This document shows, piece by piece, positions 1-36,597 of a DNA stretch of 64,000 nucleotides. Within the stretch, counting starts at the first letter, position 1, and each line of letters starts with the position of its first letter. The stretch is taken from NCBI GenBank assembly GCA_025084515.1, contig JAJAGP010000333.1:211655-275654 (forward strand). The letters run 5' to 3'. The position numbers and the translations under genes were made by a program. The notes beneath the pieces are model-generated. The model searched no databases. It saw only the letters and a program-made list of their open reading frames with translations, and was not told where the DNA came from. This DNA is from Ancistrus triradiatus. Taxonomy: Eukaryota > Chordata > Actinopteri > Siluriformes > Loricariidae.

Positions 1-474
1 GTATTCAAATCCTAATGGTTTTCTAGTGAGTATAATGTACCTGAGTTTCATGTGGACTACACCAGTGATTCTGATTATAAATAATGCATGCCACTTGTAA
101 TAGTTCCACTGTAAAGGAGACTTGTCACTTTATTTTGTTTAGTTCAGTAAGACGTTGCAATTTTGTATGAGTTAGCCTACAGTGTTAAATGTTAAGTGGA
201 GTTTGGAGCGCCAAAGGCGTGTTCGTGTGTGTCGGAGTCTGGGGGGTCTCAAAAATACTGTTATCTACTAAGGGGGCACTGCAGAAAAAGTCTGGGAACC
301 ACTGACATGGACCTGTTTAGAAATTATGTCATGGACAATGCATTTCAATGGGTCTTGACGTGTGCTGTGTGCTGCTCAGCGTAATCTCACGATATCTTGG
401 TTCTTTCAGAGCGAGACTTTGTGGTAGAATCATTGGTTACAGTGTGGGACAGAGTTACTGCTGCTGCTGCAATC
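1..474. other. Region 5' of the ETFA start codon
   Basis: This holds the ETFA 5'UTR and presumably its promoter. I see no TATA box, no strong CpG island and no upstream gene. The short open stretch at 196-384 looks like chance. An acceptor-like site at 401-409 leaves open a 5' non-coding exon before the window. Confidence 0.5.
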
Positions 475-24967
<24,493 letters not shown>

Positions 24968-25313
24968 TGTTACTCATCTTCTAGCTAGTGCTTACAATGG
25001 AAACCACATCTGCAAGTGTGATAGGTGAACTATATCACAGTCATCCCAGTCATCATGCATCAGGCCATTCTGCATTTTGGATAAAGTTTTCAGGAGCCTA
25101 CATATCACGACACTGATAACTGACTGTAATGGAGTACGTGTATTGACTGTGATGTCAGATCTTTAGTCTGTCAACAGCTGTTTAACTCTGTGTGATGTGT
25201 GTGTAATCTCAATCCCCATCACTGAAGTTGTTTGTTAATTTAATTACTGGGACATGAAAGGTTAAAGGTTTTGACTCTGCTGATATTTAGTTACAATACC
25301 GGACTTTTCTAGG

Positions 25314-25319
25314 AATAAA
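25314..25319 (+). terminator. ETFA: ETFA polyadenylation signal AATAAA
   Basis: A canonical AATAAA lies about 350 nt after the ETFA stop in otherwise unremarkable 3'UTR sequence. A GT/T-rich stretch follows at about 25335-25355, as expected downstream of a cleavage site. Confidence 0.75.
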
Positions 25320-25428
25320 TTTAATTAACAAAAATCTGTTTTCCGCTGTTGTTTTAAACACCACAGGATTGTTGATGCATTTTAAATATCAAATCGATAT
25401 AAACACCAGGTTTCGTGAATTAACCAAC

Positions 25429-25434
25429 TTTATT
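25429..25434 (-). terminator. TMEM266: Candidate polyadenylation signal for the minus-strand gene TMEM266
   Basis: Read on the minus strand this is AATAAA in a context (aaataaagttggtt) typical of vertebrate 3' ends. It implies a 3'UTR of about 3.9 kb from the stop at 29357, including a Tc1 copy. Other minus-strand AATAAA matches occur closer to the stop (for example near 27386), so the site actually used is uncertain. Confidence 0.4.
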
Positions 25435-27864
25435 TGTGTTACAATTTCTCCCATTGTCATTTTATAAAATGCCTTAATCAACATAACAGGATTAGTCAGC
25501 CTTATCACAAAAATCTTATCAACGGCTCATGCAGTAAGGATGTTAAGGTTAGCAGGTACATTTTCATCCGTCATTTCTCATTTAAAAAAGAAAAGAAAAA
25601 CAAACTTCCTAACTCTATATTCCTGAATTTCTCCTCAGTCAAATTAAATAAGACATTTTTAAAAATACTGAGTTTGATTGCTTTATTCCTGTCATAGAAT
25701 TTCGAATACAAACGTTAGCATCAGTATGAAAGGCAAAGGTAAGAAATTTGGCTGAGTAACACAGCTCGACACATTACAAGATCAAATGTAACCCTGCAGT
25801 AGTCGGATCAGTAGGTCTGTACATTGTGGTGTTAATCATAGAAACAAAGCAAGATTAGAACCTCGCTGACTCGTCACCCCAACCAAAACCCTGATAATAC
25901 TGCGAGGCTTTCTCTTAGCGGTTGGGGTCCTCTAGCTGGTTTCGGACGGTCACCCAACATGGACGAACAGTGAAATAGGAAATTCCTGATGAATGTTCCA
26001 GTGATGGCTCCCGAAGTGCCTCTCCCTGGGATCTGGAAGGTTGTGCAATTTTGATCTGTGACACACGCACAGTTCAAGTGAAGAAAAAGACGTGTGCCGA
26101 GAGTTCTTTGCCTTAAAGTGGGGAAACCCCTCTGGAGAGGGCAACTGAGAGCAATAGCCTAAGTGTGCCACTTGGTGAGCCTTTCTCAGAGAGCGTGAAG
26201 CCTGGATATTCAGAGTTTGTAGTGCTGGCTGACAGACAGAGGAACGTGCCCAATCGAAATCTTTGAAATTAGCTGGACCAGTAGACTTGCAGAGTTATCA
26301 AGAAATGGGAAAAAGTGGCATGTTTTTGAGACGTGGAAACTGGAATATCCACAGTGGAGGAACACTGTACACAGAGCTCAGCATTTCAGACTGAGTTTAC
26401 ATTGGAGCATTCTGTTGAAGGTGATAAAATGTGTATAAACTATTCAAAGCTGATTGTTTTATAAAAGGGGGAAGGAAATATGTTTGTGCGTCTATTATGA
26501 AACGGATTTATTTAATAACGTTTTATCTTTGTAAACTGTAACTACTCTAAATAAGTGGTAAGACTTGAGGCTGTTACCCAAACAGAACTATTGACTCAAA
26601 ACTATACACACGATTGATATTTTTGGCCACCTGGTTAAGTGTTTTTCACAGTGAAACAACTGACAAGACAATCAAAATGTCTTCTTCAAGTGATGAAGAT
26701 GTCCTTTTGCAAACCCTGATATTGGGTAAATCCGATTTCGGGAAATAGAAAGGAGCAAGGAGAGTTTCACAGTCTCATACAAGAGCTGAAACAGTTTTTT
26801 ATTTTTATTTATTTTTAGTTTTTTAAACCATTAACACCATGTCATTTAGGATGGCTTGCACATTTAGCTCCAGTTGCACATCAGGTTTTTTTTTTTTTTT
26901 TAACTCTAATAATTTAATAATAAATTATATTTATAATATTACTATTATTTTTATCAAGATCGTCCCAAACCTGAACAATGTATAAGTAAGTAAACTCCTC
27001 TGTGGCTTTGAGGAGGAGAGGGAACAGCAGAGGGTAAAGGAACTCTGAGACGAGAACACCATGTTTTTACTCAGTCTAGTTCCAAGTATGAAAAAGCTGC
27101 CAGTGGAGAGGCAGACTGAAATTACAGGAGCTGCTTTAAGGTGCAGAGCCGACGGTGATTGGTCAGTGAGGTTTTGTAGCAAAAATCGAACAGAGGGCGA
27201 ATAAAATGAAGTCTGAAAATCCCATTTGGTGTGGAAGATACCATCATTATACACAAGCTAGAATTAATTTACTGTCATCCGAATAAATCGCTCTAAGAAA
27301 GCGTGCTTGGTGTGTAACGCCTTTTAGTAAAGTGGGTTTATCGAAGTCGCTCCTGTTCCTGATTTACCGATTGACAGCTGGTTCTGTTTATTTGGGATTT
27401 TGGCGAATCATCATAAAGAAGCAGTACGTCTGCAGCTGCACTGGCCAAATAAATGCTGAAATGTTTTCTCTGTGCAAAGCCTGCTCACGCTCCATTGGCT
27501 GGCAGTGAAGCCCATGCACCTGGGGGTGGCTCAGTATAATGCGTTCAAAGTTGTTTGTCCAATGAACATATCCTGTCTCCCTATTCAGAACAATGGCTAC
27601 ATGAACACGCTATAGAAACTTAGAGATGCATGGACTTCCTTGAGTGTCGGGGACTTCAAAGGAGATTTTGTACATTGTGCTGTGCTGAAGTAGTTTCCGT
27701 TTAATGAACAAACAGCACGATATTGCTGCGAGATGTATCATTTGATTTGCTAAAATATGGAATTTGACCAAGATTAATCAATGATATTTACACTTGGGTA
27801 AAGTGCTTCGCTGGATTTTAAAGAAATGAAAGGGGAATCTGGGCATAGGCCTAATTATACAAAG
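25435..27864 (-). other. TMEM266: Convergent intergenic region, probable TMEM266 3'UTR
   Basis: No coding exon is recognised on either strand. If the minus-strand poly(A) signal at 25429-25434 is used, this stretch and 27867-29356 form the TMEM266 3'UTR. It has poly-T runs at about 26800-26900. No named repeat is seen except the Tc1 copy to its right. Confidence 0.35.
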
Positions 27865-27866
27865 TA

Positions 27867-29174
27867 CAGTGGTGCTTGAAAGTTTGTGAACCCTTTAGAA
27901 TTTTCTATATTTCTGCATGAATATATCCTAAAACATCATCAGATTTTTACACAAGTCCTAAAAGTCGATAAAGAGAACCCAGTTAAACAAATGAGACAAA
28001 AATATTATACTTGGTCATTTATTTATTGGTGAAAATGATCCAATATTACATAAAAGTGAGTGGCAAAAGTATGTGAACCTCTAGGATTAGCAGTTAATTT
28101 GAAGGTGAAATTAGAGTCAGGTGTTTTCAATCAATGGGATGATAATCAAGAGTGATAGATCCCTGTTCTTTAAATAAACAGGGTGCCCACTCAAAGTCTG
28201 CTCTTCACAACACGTTTGTGGAAGTGTATCATGGCACGAACAAAGGAGATTTCTGATTTCTGGCAGGGTTACAAGGAGAAAGCCACTGCTCTCAAAAAGA
28301 ACATTGCTGCTCGTCTGCAGTTTGCTAAAGATCACGTGGACAACCCAGAAGGCTATTGGAAGAATGTTTTGTGGACGGATGAGACCAAAATAGAACTTTT
28401 TGGTTTAACAGAAAGGCATTATGTTTGGAGAAAGGAAAACACTGCATTCCAGCATAAAAACCTTATCCAATCTGTGAAACATGGTGGTGGTAGTGTCATG
28501 GTTTGGGCCTGTTTTGCTGCATCTGGGCCAGGACGACTTGCCATCATTGATGGAAAATGAATTCTGAATTATATCAGAGAATTTCTAAAGGAAAATGTCC
28601 CCCCCCCAGGGACATCTGTCCATGAACTGAATCTCAACAGAAGGTGGGTCAATGCAGCAAGACAACGACCCTAAGCACACAAGCTGTTCTACCAAAGAAT
28701 GGTTAAAGAAGAATAAAGTTCATGTTTTGGAATGGCCAAGTCAAAGTTCTGACCTTAATCCAATGGAAATGTTGTGGAAGGACCTGAAGTGAGCAGCTAA
28801 TGTGAGGAAACCCACCAACCATCCCAGAGCTGAAGCTGTTCTGTACGGAGGAATGGGCCTAAAATTCCTCCAAGCCGGTGTGCAGAACTGATCAACAGTT
28901 ACAGGAAACGTTTAGTTGCAGTTATTGCTGCACAGGGGGGTCACCAGATACTGAAAGCAAAGGTTCACATACTTTTGCCACTCACTAATATGTAATATTG
29001 GATCATTTTCCTCAATAAATAAATGACCAAGAATAATATTTTTGTCTCATTTGTTTAACTGGGTTCTCTTTATCTACTTTTAGGACTTGTGTGAAAATCT
29101 GATGATGTTTTAGGTCATATTTATGCAGAAATATAGAAAATTCTAAAGGGTTCACAAACTGTCAAGCACCACTG
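27867..29174 (+). mobile_element. Tc1-like element, family C, nearly full length
   Basis: Termini cagtggtgcttgaaagtttg at 27867 and the complement ending at 29174, flanked by TA on both sides. Long inverted repeats reach about 200 bp in from each end (for example gatccaatattaca and its complement). It is 1308 bp and lies between the TMEM266 stop and the ETFA 3' end. Confidence 0.94.
28231..28965 (+). pseudogene. Tc1-type transposase pseudogene (family C)
   Basis: It starts MARTKEISDFWQGYKEKATA; the whole DNA-binding region is deleted between the first codons and ALKKNIAARLQFAKDHVDNP. The catalytic domain reads LWTDETKIELFG, VKHGGGSVMVWACFAASGPG and RLAIIDGK, then a one-base loss brings a TGA at 28558. 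Further on, the remains of MQQDNDPKH, WPSQS and NPMEMLWKDLK are readable in shifted frames, after an extra C run near 28600. Confidence 0.9.
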
Positions 29175-29356
29175 TATGTTCCGTGAAAGGTCTAGCTCTG
29201 CTCATCTTTTCTTTTCTTTTCCTCATGACAACGCAACAATTTACTGAATACTGGATACAGTGTCTAAAGATTTAGATTGGGCAAAAGACACCTGGAGGGA
29301 GCAAGAGGAAAGCTGCTTGAGTTGGTGATGGTGGCCACGCCTCTGTGCTCTATGCC

Positions 29357-29982
29357 CTACGTATCCGGCATGCGGTTTATTGGAGTGTCCACGGGATCCA
29401 TGAGTCTGTACTTTTCATCCAGCGATGGCTCGGTCCCCTGCAGGTGGATCAGCGGCTTGGTTTGGAACACAGTCAGGCGCTCCTGGTTCCTCTTGTTGTA
29501 AATATTGACCCTGTGCTCTAGTTCGGGGCTGGCCTTGGCGGAGCCGGCAGGACTGGGGAGCTTCAGGTTAAGTGGGTTCACTCTGCCCTTCTGGACCAGG
29601 CACGAGTCCTCGGACAGAGACGAGAGAAGCTCCTGTACCACGGCGCTGGGTGTGTGCCCGACTCCCTGTGTGCCCAGTGCCAGTGGGCTGCAGTATGGCG
29701 GTGGGTAGCAGCGTTGCCCGCTGTAGTCCGAGGTGGAGGCCTCGCGCACAGTGGAGCTGCATTCGCTGCTTGATGCCAGTGTGTGGCTGCTGATGCTGTG
29801 CTGGCGTGCTGAGAAGCTACAACTAGAACGTGACACTGTGCTGCTTGGGGCCTCACTCACCGAGCTGCCCGGCCCATCGGCGCTGACCAGGGATGCAGGT
29901 AGCTGGCACGGGTTGGTGGGCAGGTGCACGTCTATAGCTGCAGTTGTTATGATGCGTGCACCCGGATCTGGGACCCCAATAT
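29357..29982 (-). CDS. TMEM266: TMEM266 last coding exon (cytoplasmic tail and stop)
   Basis: The exon encodes 207 residues, from IGVPDPGARIITTAAIDVHL through a Ser/Thr-rich low-complexity stretch and the conserved LLSSLSEDSC and SPELEHRVNIYNKRNQE blocks to PINRMPDT and TAG at 29357-29359. The exon is CpG-rich compared with its surroundings. Acceptor tattactgcag. The codon GAT is split across the upstream intron. Confidence 0.95.
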
Positions 29983-32900
29983 CTGCAGTAATATGGTGAA
30001 ATTCATTTATCCCAACATGGAACTTAAGCAATGGTACAAGCTGATTTAATGATTAAAGGAATACTCCACCATTTTTTGCTACCTAATCTGCATATACCAC
30101 ATCTGTAGCATGTGTTCTTACGATGAAAAAGAACTAAGGCACATTTCCTTGCACAATAACAGAACCTTAATACTTGAATACTTTCTTATACACACCGTAA
30201 GGCTCAAGTATGTGGACAGCACTTCCAACTGCTGATCTCTGTCATTTCAGCAACACCCAATGCTAACGGGTTCATTCTATGAAGCATACAGGCATGGAAT
30301 CTACACAGAATGGCCACTTTATTAGATGTACCTGTCTAGTAGTGCGTTGGACGTCCTTTGGCCTTCAGAACTGCAGCAGTTCGTCATGTCATATTGAAGA
30401 ATGAGGATAGGATAGCTTCTCACAGTTGCCATCAAATTAGATACTGACATGCTCTGAGCAGCCTGTTCTATCTCATCCCAGAGATGCCCTACAGGATTAA
30501 GGTCTGAGGAGTGTGAAAGCTAGGTTAGCAAGGGAAGCTAAGCATGCTTAGATCAGCCCTACTGTCAAAATGCAAATCCATCAGTGGCATCATGATCTAC
30601 CAAGAAAACCTTCTCCACACCATTACCCCATCTCTATTAGCCTGAACTGTTGTCACCTGACAGGAAATGTTCATCGTTCCATGGTGCTTGCACCAAATTC
30701 TCACCCTCCCATCAGCATGGTGCAAGGGGATTCATTTGACCAGGCAATGTCTTTCCACTGCTCAGTGATCCAGTTTTCCCACTGGAGTCTTGCCTTTCTG
30801 TTTCCCTTAGACAGCAAAGGCACTCGAACTGCCCGCCTGCTCTTATAGTCCATCTAAGGACGAGTTCGGACACGGCAATTTGCCTGTTCATCAGAACGAT
30901 CCACTGGATCCCCTTTCGCTGGATGGTTTTCTCGGTCTCACCAATCTTGGTGAGAAAATTCCACAAGGTTGGAAGTTACTAAAATACTGGCCCCAGCTAG
31001 TCTAGCACCGATGAATGTACCTCGTTCAAAGTTGCTCAGATTTCCATTCTAATCTGGGTTCACACTGATCCACAGAAAACTTGCTCACTTGATTTTCTTC
31101 TGCACTCCACGGCCATGTCTAATTTCCATACAGGGTAGCTCCAACCAGAAAGGGCAGCCGTCTCTAATAAAGAGGCCATTCAGTGTAAACAGACAAATGG
31201 GGACAGTGGAATTTGTGTGGAACTCCTCATGGACTGCAGTTTCACCTCCACATAGTCATATATTTTCAGAAGTGTGCCGGCTATTGTAGAAACAAATGGG
31301 GACAAATTCCATATCAATAGCCCTGTTTTTGGATATAATTTTTGGCTGTCCACATTTGCCTGTACAGTGTAGTAAAGTCTAAGGTCATTTGTTGAATGTA
31401 AACATTCCACCTGCCTCAAAACTGTAGTTCCATCTGAAAGGTGAGTATCAAGCTTAATTTATGAATATCTCTGAGTGAAGGATTTGTGAATGGATTATTA
31501 AAACATGCTCATTTCATAAACATATATATTTACTGCATTTAGAGTGACTTGCACCAGGTACAGTCTTGTAGTGTACAGTCTAAGCAGTTGTTTGTTGAGA
31601 GCTTTGTCAAAGGCACAACAGCAGCAGCTTGGCAGTGCGTGCTGGGGCTTGAATACTGGACCTTCTGGTACATAGACCAGTGGCTTGACGGTTGCCATCA
31701 GAATTCCATCATGAATGAGTTTGCCAAGTCAGTTTAGGATGAAAAGCTTAATATTCCTATAAGAGTTTTGCACAAAGCCAAACGATGGTAGTCTGTCAGC
31801 TCTAGTGTGTGAACTCACAACCTCCTGGTGAGGAGCTTTCTTATTTCAGGCAGAGTGCAAACATAATCATCAAATCACAAGTGTGTAAGATCAAATGTTT
31901 CTTACCACTACTTGGCTCGCTGTAATACTGGCTGATGTAATTGTTCATGTCATCCTGAATGATGTTTTCTGAAAAGAAACAAAGGCAGTCAATTCATGTA
32001 GCATGGTGACCAGAAATGAGATTATAAATGAGATTATAGCACTGAATTCCACACTGTGCCACTGCTTGTCATGGTGTATTGATTAGTGCTTCATTATGTG
32101 GATGCTGCAAATAGGCCTTTCTGAGAATACTGTACATATTGCAGGTACTTGTATGATACTGACTGACCAAACCTTAACCCTGTATTTGCACACATTCAGT
32201 AAAATGTGACCTGATACACAGTTAACAACCCTAATTATGATACTTACTGTGTCTATGGAAAATGCCATACCTTCAAAAGTATGAATGATTTTTCTGAAGT
32301 ACTTTGAGGTTACAGATGTGCGCTGTCTAAAGGCTGCATTATGTTCTGTGAAACAGGACGTTGACCGAAATGGACATTACTTGGACTGTACTGTAGTCAC
32401 ATTGTCTTTTTATGCTACTGTAATGTAACTGTAAAGGATATTTTCACAAGAAAACTGCATACAAACTACATCAATGCGTCAGATATACCACTGAAAGCGA
32501 GAATGTTGTGCTACCATCTACACAGCATCCCTAATGCCATCGTGTTTTTAATTTATGGATATTCAATGTTTATAATTTATAATTACAGAAAATACACTAA
32601 TGTACTGTTCCCACCCTCTCTAGGGGAAAGCTGTAACACCTAAGAGGATGGTAAGACGGGACCATTTGTTTGAAGTAAGGAAACATGCATTGATAGACAG
32701 TATTACGAACAACAGGGAAGATCAGCCAGATGAAAGAGACTCAACGAGTGAATGTGAACCAGTTTATATAGTTACAGTGGTGCTTGAAAGTTTGTGATCC
32801 CTTTAGAATTTTCTATATTTCTGCATAAATATGGCCTAAAACATCATCAGATTTTCACAACAAGACCTAAAAGTAGATAAAGAGGAACCCAGTTAAAACA

Positions 32901-35900
32901 AATGAGATAAAAATATTATACTTGGTCATTTATTTATTGAGGAAAATGATCCAATATTACATAGTGAGTGGCAAAAGTATGTGAACCTTTGCTTTCAGTA
33001 TCTGGTGTGAATTTGAAGGTGAAATTATTGTTGATGCTCATCAGGTTGGAAAAGGTTACAAAACCATCTCTAAAGAGTTTGGACTCCACCAATCCACAGT
33101 CAGACAGATTGTGTACAAATGGAGGAAATTCAAGACCATTGTTACCCTCCCCAGGAGTGGTCGACCAACAAAGATCACTCCAAGAGCAGGGCGTGTGATA
33201 GTTGGCCCGATCACAAAGGACTCCAGGGTAACTTCTAAGTAACTGAAGGCCTCTCTCACATTGGCTAATGTTAATGTTCATGAGTCCACTATCAGCAATA
33301 GCAGCAGTATCACACCAGATACTGAATGCAAAGGTTCACATACTTTTGCCACTCACTAATATGTAATATTGGACAATTTTCCCCAATAAATAAATGACCA
33401 AGTATAATATTTGTTTAACTGGGTTCTCTTTATCTACTTTTAGGACTTGTGTGAAAATCTGATGATGTTTTAGGTCATATTTATAGAGAGAAAAAGAAAA
33501 TTCTAAAGGGTTCACAAACTTTCAATCACCACTGTATATTGAACCAGTTTAGGTTAGAGAGAATATACTTGTACAAGTTAACAATAGGACAGGCACCTAC
33601 ACTTACGAACACCATTTACAGCTTATTACAAATAAGTAACAGAAATTCATACACATGAACACAAGCAACTTGCACAAAAAGGCCTCTAAACACATCAACC
33701 GAGTTAGAACAGTCTCTACTCCACACGTGAGCCAACGAGCAAGCGAGCACACGACCGGTATGGTAGTTAAGAGATGCACACAAACTGACAGACTTCTGCT
33801 CTTAAACTCCAACTCCTGCCTCTGCTCGTGGAGCTGGAGCGTCTGTAGTTTTTAAATAATTTCCTATAATAATTTTTATGACCTCAGTGGTTAACGTGAA
33901 CGGACGTTGGATCAGATGGATGTTAAATGGAGCATTACAGTAAATGGGAACATGCTAATAGGGCCAATAATTGTGATACAAATTATGTTAAAGGCTATTT
34001 ATTTATTCATTTTCAATAGATTTACTTCAAATAGAGGTTAGATTTCTAAAAAGTATATGCGATATGTTGGTGACACACAAAGACAGTTTTCTTAACCCCT
34101 CTAACAAGGGTGCCACTAATTGTTTGACCCTCTGTTCACAAAGCACCTAGCAGTGACGAGCTCTGTGTAACTAGTATATGCAAAAAAAATGATCACTAAC
34201 CTCACATGCTGCAAATTCGGGACAGATTTGTGCATTCGTAACGCTGAGGAGTGGCAGCACTGTACTTTTAACTATTACCCTATCTCTCTCAGTACTGGCA
34301 GTGAAGAAACAAGAAATGATGAACCTACTTAGTGTCTTCAAACCTTGAAATAAGCAGACAGAACCTCAGTTCAAGCTCTCACATTACAGATATTTTCGTG
34401 TGTTGGCTAGATGGAATTCAGGCTCCAGACTCTTGGTGAACCAAAGAGCTTATGATCCACCTGGCAGAGTTGGAAGGCTGCTGCACTCTAAGTGCCACTC
34501 CTCCATCCCCAGAGACACAACCCCAACTCACTGAGCCTTTATATCATCTATTTTTTATTGCTTGAAATATTCATATGACAGTGGCCCTGTAGGAGAGATG
34601 TAGCAGCCTAAAACACCAGCAAGACAATCACTGTGGGATAAATAAGACATGAGGAGAAGGAGGAGCACACCAGGGATAAAAGCTTTTATTCTCCACTCGG
34701 TATGGAGAGAAGGAAAGTGTATGGGAGTGTGAGACTGGAGAGGAAGAGAGAGAGTGTATCGGGTGATTTAATGCCCATGTTCGGTTGTGGTCTGAGCTTT
34801 GACCTCACTGCTTGGCAACTTGAGCTGTACGTCTGGCTCTGAGTTATAAGTCCTGTCCAAACCTGATCACGTTATCATCTGCTTTATTTACTCTTCCTAT
34901 CTGCTTCTGAAATGTGAGGAATTTCCCCGGTGGTACTGAGGGGACACCGTGGGAGATCATTTAACCATCAAGGCTTGTTTTATCTCTCCATTCCATAACA
35001 TATTGTCTTCTAATCAATCCTGAACACATGCTCATAAAATACATTGTGTAAGGGTTTGTGTCTCTCTCGCTCACTTCCACTACATTGAGAATAAAAGATG
35101 GTCACTAAAACACACTTGCCCTCCAGCTACTCTCTCTCTCTCTCTCTCTCTCTCGCTCTCTCTCTCATATTTCTCTGAACGCTCCCTCGAGGTCAGTCCG
35201 TGCTCTGACAGCCCTTTTTGTCCGGACACTGTTCTAAAGAGGAGAAGCCACATGCACTGGTCCTGCTCCCACAATCCTTCAGGGGCCGGAGTGTAGCTTG
35301 CTGGGAGACCGCTGTGGTTTTTTTCAGGTTAAAGGAACAGATGTTTGTGCCATATCTGAGTAGTCTTTCAGAAGAAACATGACCCAAGGCACAGAGCACT
35401 GTGTGTAGCATGTCAACTGTAGCATGCTCTAAGGATCCCAATGCAAGCTGACATCATGTGCAGAAACCACAGCCAGCCTGAACGCACAACGTTTGATCTA
35501 GACAGTACGGTTTGTTACTCTCAAATTGTTCCAATTTTTTGTTTGAAAATTTAAATAGCTTAAAAGCAAAAATGTATTTGTGATTTATTAATGTCAATCT
35601 AATTTCTACAAAAAATAATAAAAAAATGTTTTTTAAACCCACAGTTCATGGTACCTTTAGAAATTCTTATGAACAAAGCGCACCTGAAACATTTATAGTC
35701 CCCTCTATATTTAGGATGAATTAGAATCAGGCTAATCTCACGCTGAAAAGAAAATCTAACCCGTAATCGTAGTATGTTTAGTCTGTGACAACCATCCCTC
35801 ATCAAGAAATCATTATTTTAAGAACCACATATGCCACAATTTATTGGTAATTGAATTCGTTTACTTTTTGTCTAGGAACTTTCAAACAATAATCTATGGC

Positions 35901-36517
35901 TTCCTGTTTCACTAGCGTGTATGTACATATATAAATATAGTGTCACCGGCAACTAGTACTGGGTTGAACCCATTTATGCCTTCAGAACTCCCTTAAGTCT
36001 TAAGTCTGTGGCATAGATGCAACAAGGTGAATCTGAATTTTGGTCTGAATTCATAGATATGAGCCTGGATGGATCCATGCTTCCATGCTGTTTACACCAA
36101 AATCTGACCCTATCATCCGAATGTCACAGTGTAAATCGAGACTCATCAGAGCAGGCTACATTTGTCCAATTTTCTGTTGTCCAACTTTGGTGAGCCTGTG
36201 CGTATTGTAGCCTCAGTTGCCTGTTTTTAACTGACAGGAATGGCACCTGATGTGGTCTTCTGCTACTGTAGGTGCTCTTCTGCACACCTCAGATGTAACG
36301 AGTGGTTATTTGAGTTACTGTTGCCTTTCTATCAGCTCAAACTAGTCTGGCCATTCTCTAACTTCTGTCACCAACAAGGAATTTTTGCCAAGAGATCTGC
36401 CACTCGCTGGATAATTTCTCTTCTTTGGATAATTCTCTATATAGTTTCTGAAATACTCAAAACAGCCCGTCTAGCACCAACAAAAATGCTGTAAGCAAAG
36501 CCACTTTATAGATATAG

Positions 36518-36548
<31 letters not shown>

Positions 36549-36559
36549 GATAGATAGAT

Positions 36560-36597
<38 letters not shown>

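Noticed and set aside
26931..27254. Open frame of 107 codons on the minus strand between the genes
   Set aside because: No family resemblance and no start context; it probably lies in the TMEM266 3'UTR.
29505..29999. Plus-strand open frames opposite the last TMEM266 exon
   Set aside because: The minus-strand frame matches the TMEM266 tail and has a proper acceptor and stop; the plus-strand frames only mirror its GC-rich codons.
36513..36592. Tandem repeats considered as a CRISPR-like array
   Set aside because: Four-base and two-base units without spacers; it is a microsatellite in vertebrate DNA.
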